In this document: positions 48,245 through 62,218 of the stretch, one piece after another
Layout: every line of letters begins with the position of its first letter
How positions within the stretch are numbered: the stretch's first letter is position 1
NCBI GenBank assembly: GCA_002914845.1
Contig: JXTC01000029.1
Coordinates: 173,129 to 237,128, forward strand
Reading direction: 5' to 3'
DNA length: 64,000 nucleotides
Source: Trema orientale
Taxonomy: Eukaryota; Streptophyta; Magnoliopsida; Rosales; Cannabaceae
Made by a program: the position numbers and the translations under genes
The notes under the pieces: generated by a model
The model's database searches: none
Told to the model about the DNA's origin: nothing
Seen by the model: the letters and a program-made list of their open reading frames with translations, nothing else

Positions 48245-51200
48245 TCAAGTATACATCTTGTTCGTATATATGTGGTCTAAAGGTACCAAGTGCATATACG
48301 TCGAAGTACACATGGAGCTTTATGGGAGCCGTCCATGTGCTGACAAGTCCAAATTTAAGAGGATATGGGACGCATGCAGTAATCAACCATAGGATGTAAG
48401 GGAACTACGAGACTATTATAAATACTTTCTCTTTTTTAGAATGGAGGTAAGTTGTCACTAATTGCCAAAATCATACATGCATTTTCTCTAATTTGGTGCT
48501 CATTTGGTACTGACCTGCAGGCCATTTTCTTGAGTAACTTCTTCATTGGAGACTTCTTGGTAAGTACCACAGCGATGCTCCATAATAGTACTTGGTAAAA
48601 GTTTCGTCTATATTTTTCTTCAAAGCTATATGAACAACTCATCCACATTAAATATGGGTGTCGGGCTCCACTAGGACTAAACAGAGGCATGACACAAGTT
48701 GGCTCACGGACAAAACCCACCAACAATGAAGTAACACCATCCAATCGTGTCTAATAGTAATTACATTTTGTTTTTACGCAAATTACGTTCATGATATTGT
48801 GTTACTAAATTTTACGTGAAACTTTACATGAAGCAAGAGTTGTATTCTCTTTTTTTTTTTTTCAAGGGGAAACAAAGAGTTATTTATATATTTTTTTTTC
48901 TAGATCTGGATAATCAATTTTGTCGGGGACCCGAAAAAAAAAATCAGAAAAAGCTTGTACTGCATGTCCTTATTAAAAATCATTTGGATTTTTACTGGTT
49001 ACGTTAATTATTACTTGGGACTTGGGAAAATCGTAGTTTAAACTTTAAACGAGTCACATTTTTCATCATATTCCTTTTATTAATATATCATTATTAAAGA
49101 TAGCATTTTATGTTTCCAAGTTGATTAAAAACAAGGACCTGGGCCAACATTTATTAGCTAGGTACTACCTATGTTAAAAAAATAATGCAACCATCGATCA
49201 TCAATGAGATCAGCTCTTCATCCGCGTGCAAATTAATATTTTAGTTACAGTCATATGGTATAAAATATTACAGTTAATATCGTTATTGCCATTATACGTA
49301 TTTTCTGTATAACCGTATAACCTTGCAAAGAGTAGAGGAATGAATCGATAAGTTCATATGAGAATATTTTGACTAGATAGAAATTAAACTAAAGGATATA
49401 GATGTATGTATTCATATTACGTTGTGATAGATATATACATATATATATTCGTTATATAATTCTTTAAGATTTTATTTTCTAAATTAACAAGAAATGTTGT
49501 CACATTCTTCTTTTCAATGCTTTTACTAGGAGTAGGTAGCTAATTGATCTGCCGGTCCTTATAAAAGATTCTAAACAAAAACATGGTGCATGTGCGAGAG
49601 ATATAGCTAGTTACATATAAAAAATGTACATATTATATATATACACACATACATAATCTTCCAAATATTCCAGTAATCCAAATTAACATGTGATTGAAAT
49701 GAAATTAACTATAAACCTAAAAAATGAAAATAAAAACTTTGTGCAAATATTGACAAAATTGAACTCTCAAGCATGGTTTTGGAGCATACTATGTATATAA
49801 TTAAAGAAAATTTGATGTAAAAGGTATGGAGGTGATTGAGAATTTTCTTTTCCAGAAATTTAGATACGAAAGCATCTCTTCCTAACTGAAAAAAAACAAT
49901 TATTTGTTCCGTAAGATAGTTGATCATCATGATATATTTAAATACAAAAACAGAAAACAGCCTTACTATTATTGATTTACATAAAAATACCCACTTGACT
50001 AAGATCATTCACCAACCAATATTAAAATAATTCCCAATAAATAAATATAAAAAAAACAAAGAATTGATGCATTCTTAGCTGTTTGACACACTAGAAAACA
50101 AAAGGATGCAGCCTATTTTCCTACTTTCTAGTAATAAGTTAGGGATCTAACAACAAGACCATAATTAATTACAAGCTAATACGCACATAATTAGTGCTTG
50201 TTCATACGACCTTAAGTACTTGTTTTCTAATGATGAATGTTTTGGATAACGAGAGTTTTTAATTTTGAAGTCATAAATCATAGAAAAATTAATGTTTATC
50301 CCCGAGTTGGGGTATTTAAGCTAAGATCGGAATAAAAATCTCCTAATGTCTATTTATTTTTCTTATCTTGTATTATGTTAACCTAATAAATTTTCTATGC
50401 ACCATTTTCAAAAGAGACACACTAACATATATTTTTTTTAATTTAACTATTTTTTCTTAAAATTGTAACTACTTTGATTGGGTTATGTGACAAAGTTTAG
50501 TTAAGTTGACAATGAGTAACATAAATATGATATGCTTCCCAGAGCAGGTACGTCGTTTTAATTTGAGTTAAAGAGAAAACTAATTGAATTAGGATCAAGA
50601 TCAATATATATATATATAGCTAGTCCCAGGACTAAAGGATCGTTCACCAACCTGTTGAATTATGGCACTGATCTTTTCCTCCAGCAGCCGCACGTACTTA
50701 AATTTCTAATATGTATTCGATATGTCTCTGTTGTGTTGCCAAGGAATTGTGTAAAACGATCACTTGTACTATTTTCAAACGTGCAACATGCATCTACTTT
50801 TCATTTGTTTATTTTATGAACAGTTATAGACTGAGAACAAGTATTTGGTCAGGAATTGAATTCGGGTACGTTACGGGAGTAAAATACTAATTAAACAAAA
50901 ATTAATAAGATATCGAGCCATAAATACCAACTCTTTGAAAATGTTTACTATTTTAGAAAATACATTAAAAAAAAAAAAAAACCAAGGAAAATGTTGTTAA
51001 AAAAAAAAAAACACCAAGGAAAAAGTTGTTGCATTTGGTTAATTTATTGTTTTCTCCATGCCATAAAAAGTCAGGCAAAGCTGCAAACGTACGGCCAAGG
51101 CTTGCCCAATAGTGTACATACTCAAATTTATAGTTATATGTACGTATGGACATGTTAATGGAAATAGAAAAATATTTAATTAGTTTTAAAATTATTTTCT

Positions 51201-53682
51201 ATATACCAACAAATGATCAGAAGCTTCATTAATTATAAACCTTTCTTTCTGCCCGCGAGTAAATAAAAAGCTGCGTGTATAAGATTCTCATTAGCGTCGT
51301 CCTTGACCCAGAAAGATTGAAAATGTATTAGTTTACATATAATCTATACATAATATATGATTCAACAATATTCTCTGTTTTCTTGGAAAATTTCTCAATC
51401 TCTAATGTATTTTTCTTTGTTAATTAAGAAAGAATAATGATAGCTATAGGTCATATATATGCTTACCATTGACGTGTCGTGTTTTGAGTCCATTTTTGGG
51501 GTAATTAAGGAAACTAATTTTTTTAACAAAGGATTAATTAACGACCCAAGTTAAATGTATATCGTGTTAGTTAGCATAGTTATTCTAAATAAGTGACTAT
51601 CTCCTAACATTGATTAGTCTGAGACTCCTTTATTAATATTAAAAAAAAAAACACGTACTCCTTTAACACTATGTGACATGTCGACTATTTAGACACTCCA
51701 TTAGTTATTTAATTAGTATTTGATAGATAAATATGATAAATGTAGCATAGGAAAAAAAAAATTACGACTGTTACATGATGTACAGGGCTTAGTAATTCTT
51801 GCTCAAGCAAGTGACTTTTGGTCATGGAAACCAAATTGTGAAAGAAAGGAAAGAAATGAAACAGTCGTGATTTCGTTCAATCATGCCTCAAGTGCCCCAA
51901 AACAAAGAAGTCTCTTTTTTGTTTCTCTTTTTTTTTTTTTCTGTTTTTGTTGTTTTGCAACACCGAAAAACAATTGAACAAAGTACTTGGGCAAAATTTT
52001 GTGAACTTACTTTTTTGGTACTATGCATGTATGAAGAAAAAGTAGGTTATGAATAGGTGGGCTTCTAGAACGTCTTACGTATAAAACCCACATATTCCAA
52101 CGGGTCCAAACAAGGACGTCTAAGTGAATAGCTCACCAACTCCTAAATCACAATATCATTCCATAAGTGGTCATAAATAAATATTCTTACAATATGATTA
52201 ATCTCATTCCCATAACGATAATTCTCATGTGCTGTTTTGTCCACATTCTATAGAAAAATATTTGTCTGTTTTATGACTTTAAATAAAGGGGTTCGACTAG
52301 CAATCTGGTACCCAATATAAACCAATACTTTCATTATCAAAAAAAAAAAAACCAATACTTTGGAACGTTCATAATGGTCCCCATTTTCCCAAATATGTTA
52401 TACCTTGTCGTTTACTCTTTTTTATTATTTTGATTTGTAATTGGCTAGCTAGCTTCATGATGTAGCGATTAATTCTAGTAAACTCTAAAATGGAACTCTT
52501 TGAATATTTGCCTCCTTCCGAGATAGCTAGTCTAGTTAGTTCTAGAGTTTTTTGCCGCATTATATCGGTAATTTGTTTTTTTTTTTAAAAAAATTGTGAC
52601 AACTTAATAGCTAAGTCACCTAAAACAAGACAAATCACATGTTACATATAGAATCAAAGTATTAGATAAACATCATAAAAGTGAATGAATGCAATATTCG
52701 TTATATTTTTCATTTAAAATAATTTTGAATAGACTCTTAGGTTTTCCTTCTTGTTTACCTCGGATATGGGGAGACTTTGATTAATGCATTTTAATTAACA
52801 ATGTGGTTCTTATTAATGGAAAAACGACAATAAAAATTAGTCCAGTTCTTCTTTTGCGGTTTTTAATGAAGCATTCTATTGTGCTATCTGAGTTACTGGG
52901 TCCACGACTCCACTTTCTCTTTCACACACCTTGCTTCATACGTTCCACAAGTGTCTTTATTATTTCCTCACGAACGTCCACAACTGAGAAAGAAGATAAT
53001 CTATAAAAATGTATAAACCAAAAGAAGTCTAGTATAGAAAATTCATAGTCTCGATCGAGCACAAATTTTCAGCGAGTACCATGTCATTACAATGATGTCG
53101 GCAAATCCCACTACATTTTTTTTCTTCTAGATTATAGATACTCATAACATATTCCTGCGCAAAATATTAAATCTGATATCACTCCCTAGAAATCTAACAT
53201 AGCACAAAGTTTTTAGGGTAATTAAAATTCATAAACATATTTCAACAAAACACATAAAATAGATATTCATGCACAAAACAGAATAATGTAAATTGGACAA
53301 ATTTAGTAATTATACATGGGTCAAAGTTATAACGCAGTACGTACACGTATATATACATATGTGAGATTAAAACTTTCGGTCAAATTTTTCTTACCCACAT
53401 CCTTGATTACCTCTCATCATCAGTTGAAAACTTGGTCACATACGTCTATAGAGTACTAGCTATAATTCCTTATTTAATTTTTCAAAGGACTTATTAGTAA
53501 TCAAAACAAGATTCAAATTAATCTTAAAGTCAAAACATATACTTAACACTACTACCTAAACCATACTACCGTATGGATCACACTTTTCTTTGAATTTTCA
53601 TCAAAGATTAGACTAATTGAACTAGACATATCAAGATATTCATAGGAAAATAATATTATACATTTTGGAATATTATTATAAG
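48245..53682. other. Gene-free AT-rich stretch
   Basis: Read on both strands, it shows only short frames with no recognisable domain, plus many A/T runs and AT dinucleotide stretches. I found no convincing LTR, TIR or tRNA signature over 5.4 kb. Old, eroded repeats are likely but cannot be supported. Confidence 0.5.
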
Positions 53683-55797
53683 CACTACTACAAAAGGGGC
53701 TACAACGTCACCATATTCCACGTCGTTTAGAGAAGTCGCATGACGTGGAAAAAATGTGGCCTATAACGTCATAGAAAGAGTGACATAGTAGAGCATTGCG
53801 CCTTTTACGTCGCATTTTCAGTGTCGAGGTAGAAAGGCACACGTCGTTGGAAAAGCGACGTAATGGGTATATCACATCGCATAAAATGCAATGTTGAAAA
53901 TTACTATACGACGTCGCTTTTAACGTGACGTTGTATATATTTTTTTAATTTTTTTATTTTTTTTTTTGTTTTATATAATTTCGGTTTCTATTTTTTATTT
54001 ATTTATTTTATATATAAGTTTACCACGTCACCTACAAAGTGACGTTGTATATATTTTTTAAATTTTTTATTTTTTTTGTTTTATATGATTTCAAATTTTA
54101 GTTTTTATTTATTTTTTTAAATAAGTTAACCACATCGCTTTTAAAGCGACGTGAAAAAGGGATTAATGATGTCACCCGTGGCGCAACGTCGTATAGTGTT
54201 TTATTTTATTTTTTGTTAGGGTTCTAATGCAGATCCCACTTCGAAGGAGAATAGTCTCTCCTTCATTTCACAGTGACCTCGCTCCCCTCCCCATTTCCAC
54301 TATAGATTCTGACGATTTAAGGTACTTTAAGCTTAAAATACTTAATTTTTCCACTAGATTTTTGTATAATGTAGCCATGGAATTTGATCTAAACCGAATA
54401 TTTTTGCCAAATGTTAGATCTTTTAGTTTAGATTTAAGATTTAAGAATTTTTTTTATTTGTTTTTTCTTAAGGTTCTTATGCAGATCTCATTTCGAAGGA
54501 GAGTAGTCTCTCCTTCTTTTCACAGCAGCCGCCGCGCCCCTCCCCATTTTCACCATAGATTTCGGCGATGTAAGGTACTTTAAGCTTAAAATATTCAATT
54601 TTTTTACTAGATTTTATATAATGTAGCCATGAAATTTGATTTTAACTGAATATTTTTGTAAAATATTAGATCTTTTAGTTTAAATTTAAGATTTAGGATA
54701 TTTTGAATTTTTTCCTCCATGATGTGAAAATTTTGTTGTTATATATTGTTGTTGTTGTATATTTGAATAGGGTGTAAAAAATTTATTTTTGTAAATTAAA
54801 ACTGTTTCTTTTTTTTTTTGCTTTTTATATTTCAGATTTTAAGTCCATTTGGCAGCATATATATATATACAACTGTATTTTTTACATATTAAATTTTAAG
54901 TTTCATTTTATGTTTAGATTTTTTTATTTTTTACAATTGACATTTTAGACTTTTTTTTGTAATTTTTTGTATTTTCTAATGTAAAATAAAAATAAAAAAA
55001 TTAAATATATGTTATTGTTTGTTTGTTGCAGTTGAAAATTGGATTGATCATTTAGTGATTTCTACATATTTTGTGTAACTTTTAATATTTTTTTATTATC
55101 ATTTTTAATGCTCTTATGATTTAATAAATGTGTGTTTTTAGGTTTTTTGTAGTTTGGGACTATAACTATGATTTGATAGATATGTGTTTTTTATGCAGTT
55201 CGTGAAGAATGGGTTGCTGAGCTTTTGGATTATCTCATCTGACAAGGTTCTCCGTATTTTCTTAGTTGAATTATAGATTTTAGGACTTCATATGAATATA
55301 GGTTGATGTAGTTTCGTATTGATTCCAAGACCTAGTTATTAGTAGTTTAGTAATGAAACTTATTTTACGCTTTTGGGGGGTATTTGATGTTGGAACTTTT
55401 GAGATTTATATGTACATAGGTTGATGTGGTTCTGATGTTGTCTGCTATGTGGTTCGATAAAAATTATAATTTTGTTTCAATGTAAATGAAATCCAGAGGG
55501 TTTAACGAATATAAATTGAAAAAAATCCTTGGAATATGTTTTCACATCGCTCATAAAACGACATCGTATGTCTACAACGTCACTTACAAAGCGACGTCAT
55601 AGGTCTACGACGTTCAACGTCGCTTAAGAAGTGATATCGTAAACCCACAACGTCGACATACGATGTCGCTTTATAAATGACGTGAAAATCCTGCACTTAC
55701 TATGGCAGTCACCTACACATTGCTTTGGCAAACGATGTAATATCTAATAAACGTCACATATAAAATGACGTTGTGAAAGGTGGTTTTTCTAATAATG
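53683..55797. mobile_element. Non-autonomous CACTA (En/Spm-like) element, AAG target duplication
   Basis: It begins CACTACTACAAAAGGGGC, the classic CACTA terminus, and its inverted right end reads CATTATTAGAAAAACCACC. The 3 bp AAG flanks both sides (53680-53682 and 55798-55800). About 500 bp at the left and 250 bp at the right are packed with ACGTC/GACGT motifs, often paired as GCGACGT and ACGTCGC, the arrangement expected of subterminal transposase-binding repeats. The 2.1 kb interior holds no transposase-like frame. Confidence 0.8.
54218..54715 (+). repeat. Two tandem ~250 bp units inside the CACTA element
   Basis: Unit 1 (54218-54470) and unit 2 (54471 to about 54715) both contain TGCAGATC, TTCGAAGGAGA, AGTCTCTCCTTC, CCCTCCCCATTT and AAGGTACTTTAAGCTTAAAA. 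They differ at many sites, so the duplication is not recent. Their short open frames have no recognisable domain. The GC-rich first 100 bases could be a captured host fragment, but I do not recognise it. Confidence 0.75.
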
Positions 55798-55800
55798 AAG

Positions 55801-57022
55801 AAAATTAATTGATATAAAGGCCAACCAAACCAAAAATATATTTACATTTTATGTTCCCAAGAATTAGGATTTTCAAGTACATGTGCACCAAGTTGGTGAA
55901 AATTCAAACGAGAGAATATTCCAGTTACCAAGCAAAGCTCTAAATTATCTGAGACTCATATCAAGATTAAGCAGTCCTTGGTCCATGTCAAACAGCTAGT
56001 CCTTGTCTCACCAGCCACGGCATGTCTTATTTTCTGTTCGAGATTTGGCAAAGTTAGCTCTAATTAATTTGGAAAATCCAAACGAACGATCAAAGCTTAT
56101 ATTGATTATTTAGCCCCATTGACCACGTTCGAAAGTTATATCATATAATTCAATTGATGCTACGTTAAAAGACCACATAACTCTATTGCTTGATCTTCTG
56201 TACAACTGAAAACCATTAAATTTTCCCACTCGTATATTGTATTGAGATTATCAAATTAAATATGCTGAGTATATATAGGAACAATGATTTGTACGGTCCT
56301 CCAGTACTGTATGTACTTCGAAGTACTAACTTCACGGTTTGTCGTACCCCAAAAAAAAAAAAAAAAGAAAGAAAGACTATCATTTAGAGAGTTTTTTTTT
56401 TTCGAAAAAAGGAAATTATTTATTGTAATTAACTGTTGTCTATAATAAGAGCTAAAACATCATTTCAGAAAAAACTATGTATAGTATGAATATGTGCCGC
56501 TTGATTTTGGGAATAAAAAATAAAACATAAGATAGCCGCCCCTAGTATCTGTAAACAGAATTCACATAGTTAGCAATAACGTTGTTGGACAGATAAGGCC
56601 AACTGAGTTTATGATACCCACAATAAACTTATAATTATTTTCTACAAAGAGCTAATGAACCTTGAAGATACAGATTCAAAGTTTTACTAAACATAGTAGT
56701 AAGAGTTGTTCATTCATCATCTATAACATCAACCCTAATAGAGTCGTATTTTCGTGAATAATGAAGTTTCTATGATGAATTTCTTTTATATCCGAATCAT
56801 AGAATGTTTAAATTTATAAGAAAATCACAAAAATTAAAGAAAAATAATTAAAATAAATATAACCTTCGAAGATCCAATTAAATCTAGTATAAGAAAATGC
56901 TTATGAAATTTAATCTATGAGAACAAAGACCTTCATGACACTAATGAAAGGATTATTGAAGAAAAAGAACATTAAAAAAAAAAGGAAAATCTTACCATTG
57001 ATGATCTAAGAGATCAAGAAAG
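55801..57022. other. Intergenic; nothing recognised
   Basis: AT-rich sequence between the CACTA element and copia-like LTR copy B, with A-runs near 56349-56366. No gene seen. Confidence 0.5.
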
Positions 57023-57145
57023 TATTGACTCATGCCTTATATCATCAATTTTATACTCATGTTTTGAAATTAACAAACATATGATTAAGAACTAATAATC
57101 TACTTGAGTGTATAGTAATCTAAATTAAAAGGATCACAAGACATT

Positions 57146-57518
57146 CTGATGCAGAGATCATTCTACTTCTTGTTTTCTTATTACTATTTCTTAGTATGTG
57201 GACCTATGAGTTTATTGGGCTTTTGTTTGCTCATTGTCAATGGGCCCATTTTCTTTAGTTCCATTTGTTATGTGGGCTTTCTATTTTGTCGTTTAGGTCA
57301 TTGTAAAAGACTTTTAGTATTACTCTTTGAATGGAGGGCAGCAAAATATGTTTTTGAGTCGACAACTTGTTTTGTTAAGGGTTTAAACCCTCTGTGCCGC
57401 TGCTGTTGCAGCTCTTATATTCAGGCTAAGCCGGCTACTTCAGGGGTTATCTTGACCCATTTTCTTCATTGTTCTTAACTAGCTGCCATACCAGCTACTA
57501 TTACCACCCCCCTTCATT
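57146..57518 (+). repeat. 5' LTR of the gypsy element
   Basis: Starts CTGATGCAGAGATC and ends ..CCCCTTCATT, directly before the primer-binding region. It is nearly identical to 62219-62592. The exact termini are set by the ACATT duplication, because TG..CA ends are not clear-cut here. Confidence 0.88.
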
Positions 57519-57522
57519 AGTT

Positions 57523-57532
57523 TGGTATCAGA
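57523..57532 (+). other. Primer-binding site (initiator tRNA-Met type)
   Basis: TGGTATCAGA lies four bases after the 5' LTR and matches the complement of the 3' end of plant initiator methionine tRNA, the common primer for plant gypsy and copia elements. Confidence 0.75.
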
Positions 57533-57558
57533 TCCTAAAGGTCCATTCTTTGTGTGTG

Positions 57559-60500
57559 ATGGCCAGAGATGACAGTACCAAGCTCGACGGCAATAACCAA
57601 GCACTTTGGGCAGCCGTCACTACACTCGAATCCAAGGTAGACGCACTCTCCCTTAAATTCGATCAATTATTAACTACTCTTTCTCCTTCCTCTTCCCAAC
57701 CCATACAGAACCCACCACCCACCACCACCACCACCACCACCACCATCACCGCCCAACCCACCACTACCCAACCCACCACCATACCTTTGCCAGCTCTTTT
57801 CCACTACGCTCCACCTAAATTTCACTATCATTCAACTTTTCACCCTGCCATCCCCACACCTGACCCACCACCTAAACCACCCAAACGCCACCACACTCTT
57901 CCTCCTCAACCCACATACATCGGCAGTGATGATGAGGATCATACCACTACTGCTCACCCTTTCTTTGGGTCAAATTCCGAAGACGAGATCGAACAATAGA
58001 TTTACCCTACCGCCATGCCGGCCGATACCATTCCAACAACTCCAAGACCACCACGGTATAATTTTCTTCCCCCTCGACATGTTGCTTATAACTCTGGCTA
58101 CCAATTGAACTTTGATTTGCCAAGTTTTGATGGGCATATGGACATTGAAAGTTTTTTGGATTAGATACATAGTGTGGAGAATTATTTTGAATGTATGTGG
58201 GTGCCAGAGGATATTCAAGTGAAATTGGTTGCCTATAAACTAAAAGGCAGTGCTTCCGTTTGGTGGGAACAATTATAAATTAATCCCGGGGACAAGGAAA
58301 ACAACTAATTAGGACTTGGCCACGTATGAGACAATTGATGCGAAATCGATTTCTTCCACTCAACTATAAATAGATTTTGTATCAACAATACCAAAATTGT
58401 CGGCAACGAGGACGTTCTGTAAATAGTTATACTGAAGAATTCTATCGGTTGAATGCTCGAAACAACTTGAATGAAAGCGAACAACATGTTGTGGCTCGGT
58501 TTATTAATGGATTGAATGGTCCTATTAAGGATCAATTGGCTCTCAAAAACATTTGGAGGTTGTCTACAGCAGTTGATCTCGCTACCAAAGTCGAGGCTCT
58601 CTTGTTCAAATCCTCCCGTACCCCTTCAACTGCCTGACACTTAGACCCCGAGTTCCCTCATGAGAAGTCTGTCCAACCAAACACACCATCCAATTGACCT
58701 CTACCTCTCACACAAAAACCAGAAATTGGTGGCCCTTCTTTTACCACAAACCGACCCCAGCAACCCCCTCCTAAGCCTAACCCATACACTAAACCCCCTC
58801 CAATTAAGTGTTATCGTTGCCAACAACCAGGCCATCACTCCAATGAATGCCTGCAATGACTAGTTGCTGCCGTCGTTGATCCTACTGAAAAACCTTGTAG
58901 CCTTGGATTTGAAAGCGTTGAGGATGGATTTGATACCACTGAAGTAGTTGAGGGAGATGAAGGAGAACCTCTTATTTGTATTATCCACCGTCTCTTACTC
59001 ACACCAAAAGGTCATTCCCTCAACCAACGTCATTCCCTTTTTTGCACCCATTGTACCATTAGTGGTAAAGTTTGTGAAGTCATTATTGATAGTGGGAGTT
59101 GTGAGAACATTTGTGAGAACATCCTATCTCTTGCCCTTGTGAAGGCTTTGGGCTTGAAGACCGAACCGCACCCTTGCCCTTACAAAGTTGGTTGGATAAA
59201 AAAAGGTACCGAATACAAGGTAACCAACTTGTGCCGTGTTCCGTTTTCTATTGGCCGATTCTACAAAGATGAAATTGTGTGTGATGTTATTGACATGGAT
59301 GCATGCCATCTTCTGCTCGGTCGCCCATGGCAATTTGATGTCTTAACTCTCCATGACGGAAAATCCAATACTTATACATTTGGTTGGCATGCTAAGAAGA
59401 TTGTTCTAATGCCTTTAACTCGCACACTCGAGAAGCTGCCTTCAATCCAGAGTCCCTCACCTGTTTTGCTCACTGTTTCTGGAGCTGAATTCACAAAGCA
59501 TATGAGAGAATGTGACACAACTATAGCTCTTTTGCTCAAAGGTCCAACCTCTTCTAATAATGCACCTCCACCATTAGTACAAGACCTTTTGGCTGATTTT
59601 GTCGATCTCTCCCCTGATGAACTTCCTAGTGAGCTACCTCCTATGCGCTCAATCTAACATCAAATTGATTTTACCCCAGGTGCTAGCCTCCCTAATCTTC
59701 CCCATTACCGCATGAGCCCTCGAGAGCATGAGATTTTACAAGGTTTGGTCGATGAATTAATTGACAAACATCTTGTTCGTGTTAGTATGAGCCCATGTGC
59801 AGTTCCAGCACTATTAGTCCCAAAGAAGGATGGCTCGTGGCGAATGTGTATTGACAGTCGGGCAGTGAATAAGATTACTGTCAAGTATAGATTTCCCATT
59901 CCTCGCTTAGAAGACATGTTAGATAGTTTAGCGGGTTCCACTACCTTTACAAAGCTAGACCTCCGAAGTGGCTACCACCAAATTCGTATCAAGCTGGGCG
60001 ACGAATGGAAAATGGCTTTCAAAACTAAAGACGGCTTGTATGAATGGTTAGTGATGCCATTTAGCCTATGCAATGCACCTAGCACTTTCATGCAGTTGAT
60101 GAATGAAGTTCTCAAGCCTTTCACAGGCAAGTATGTGGTTGTATACTTTGATGATATTCTTGTCTTTAGCAAATCTTTTGACGAGCACTTGGTTTATTTT
60201 AGGGTTGTCCTTGATACTCTGCAAGCAAACAAGTTATACTTGAACCTCAAAAACTGTGACTTTGTTACCGAGAAACTTTTGTTTCTGGGGTATATTGTTA
60301 GCAAAGATGGGGTCTCAGTCGATGAGCAAAAGGTGCAAGCTATACGTGATTGGCCAATCCCTACTTCTGTGTATGATGTTAGGAGCTTTCATGGCTTAGC
60401 CACCTTCTACCACAGGTTCATTCGAAACTTCAGTTCTTTAATGTTTCCTATTACTGACTGTTTGAAGCAGGGACATTTTCATTGGGGAGATGAACAACAA

Positions 60501-62218
60501 GCTAGCTTTAACTTGATAAAAGAAAAGCTTAGCTCCGCCCCAGTGCTTGCCCTCCCAAACTTTGAACAACCTTTTGAGATTGAGACAGATGCCTCCGTGT
60601 TGAGAATTGGCACTGTCCTTACACAAAATAGCCGACCCATCAAGTATTTCAGTGCAAAGCTTAGTGATGCATGACAAAAATGGTCGACCTACGAACAAGA
60701 GCATTATGCTGTGATAAGTGCGTTAAAGCATTGGGAGCACTATTTACTATAGGGAGAGTTCATTTTGCATTGTGATCATCATACTCTACAGTTCCTTAAT
60801 TCCCAAAAGAATCTTAGTCGTATGCATGCTCGTTGGGTGTTATTTCTTCAACGATTCACCTTTGTTTTTCGTTATCGCTCTGGGACACAAAACAAGGTGG
60901 CTGATGCTCTTAGCCGTCGTAGTTACCTCCTCACCACTTTACATATGGAGATCATCGGCTTTGAGGAGCTCAAAAATCTATATGCAACTGATGAAGATTT
61001 TCATACTATATGGGCAAATTGTACGACTAAAGTACCTTGTAATGATTAGCATGTTCAACATGGCTATTTGTTTAAAGGGAACAAATTATGCATCCTGTGT
61101 ACTTCTTTGCGAGAGAAGATCCTGAGAAACCTCCATGCCGGTGGCTTATCAGCTCACCCGGGGTGAGAAAATACATATACTCTTATCTCTGACCATTTCT
61201 ATTGGCCTCGAATGTATCGAGATGTCGTTCGTTTCGTGCAAAGATGTTTAATTTGTCAAACAGCCAAAGGGGGAACACAAAACACCGGCCTCTACACCCC
61301 TTTACCCATTCCAGAGAGCATTTGGGAGGACCTTAGCATGGATTTCATCCTTGGTCTTCCAAAGACTCAACGTGGGGTTGACTCGGTCTTTGTAGTTGTC
61401 GACCGTTTCTCTAAGATGGCACACTTTCTTCCATGCAAAAAGACTTCTGATGCTGTCCACATTACGCTTTTGTTCTTCAAGAAAATTGTTCGACTTCATG
61501 CTGTGCCCAAATCTATTACCTCAGACCGAGATGTGAAGTTTGTCAGTTATTTTTGGTGTGTCCTTTAGAAGAAGTTCGATGCTAGTCTTAATTTTAGCTC
61601 AGCTCATCATCCCCAAATGGATGGGCAAACTGAGGTAGTCAATTGTACCCTTGGCTCCATAATTCGATGTTTAGCGAGTGACAAGCCTAAACAACGGGAC
61701 TTAGTATTGCCCCAAGCTGAGTTCGCCTATAATAGCCAATTAAATCGTTCCACCGGTCTCTCTCCTTTTGCCATTGTCTACACGAAGGCTCCTAACCACA
61801 CTTTGGACCTCATTGCTCTTCCTAAACCAAAGAGCAAGTCGGCTGCCACTTTTGCTGACCAAGTTTGTCACACCCACCAAGAGGTCAAGCGTCGTCTCGA
61901 AGAAGCCACCCAGAAGTACAAACACACTGCCGACAAACATCGTCGCGCCAAGCTGTTCCAAGTTGGAAACCTTGTCATGGTACATCTTAATAAGCATCGT
62001 TTGTCTAATGAAGCATTCCCCAAGCTTCAACCCCATAAATATGGTCCTTTCCGCATTACTCACAAGATCAATGATAATGCGTATATTCTTGACTTGCCTC
62101 CATCTTTCCGCATTTCATCAACTTTCAATGTGGCCGACCTTTATGAATATTTCCCTCCCGATGATGCTGATATTGCTCTTAAAGATTATGGGTCGAATCT
62201 TCGACATGTTGGGGAGAA
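57559..62218 (+). pseudogene. Broken gag-pol region of the gypsy element
   Basis: Recognisable parts in order are gag (about 57559-58860) with a proline/threonine-rich (ACC)n stretch near 57710-57780 and a CCHC knuckle (CYRCQQPGHHSNEC) near its end; aspartic protease (about 59040-59340, IIDSGS and LLLGRPW); reverse transcriptase (about 59700-60330, YFDDILVFS); RNase H (about 60470-60960); and integrase (about 61140-62218, zinc-finger region, DGQTE and the C-terminal INDNAYILDLP). It is interrupted about ten times and is not a functional gene. Confidence 0.88.

Noticed and set aside
48436-48744. A 102-codon minus-strand frame in the gene-free stretch
   Set aside because: It does not start with ATG, matches no domain I know, and its AT-rich context looks non-coding.
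54227-54583. A 118-codon frame inside the CACTA element
   Set aside because: It spans two diverged tandem units, has no recognisable domain, and the second unit does not preserve it.
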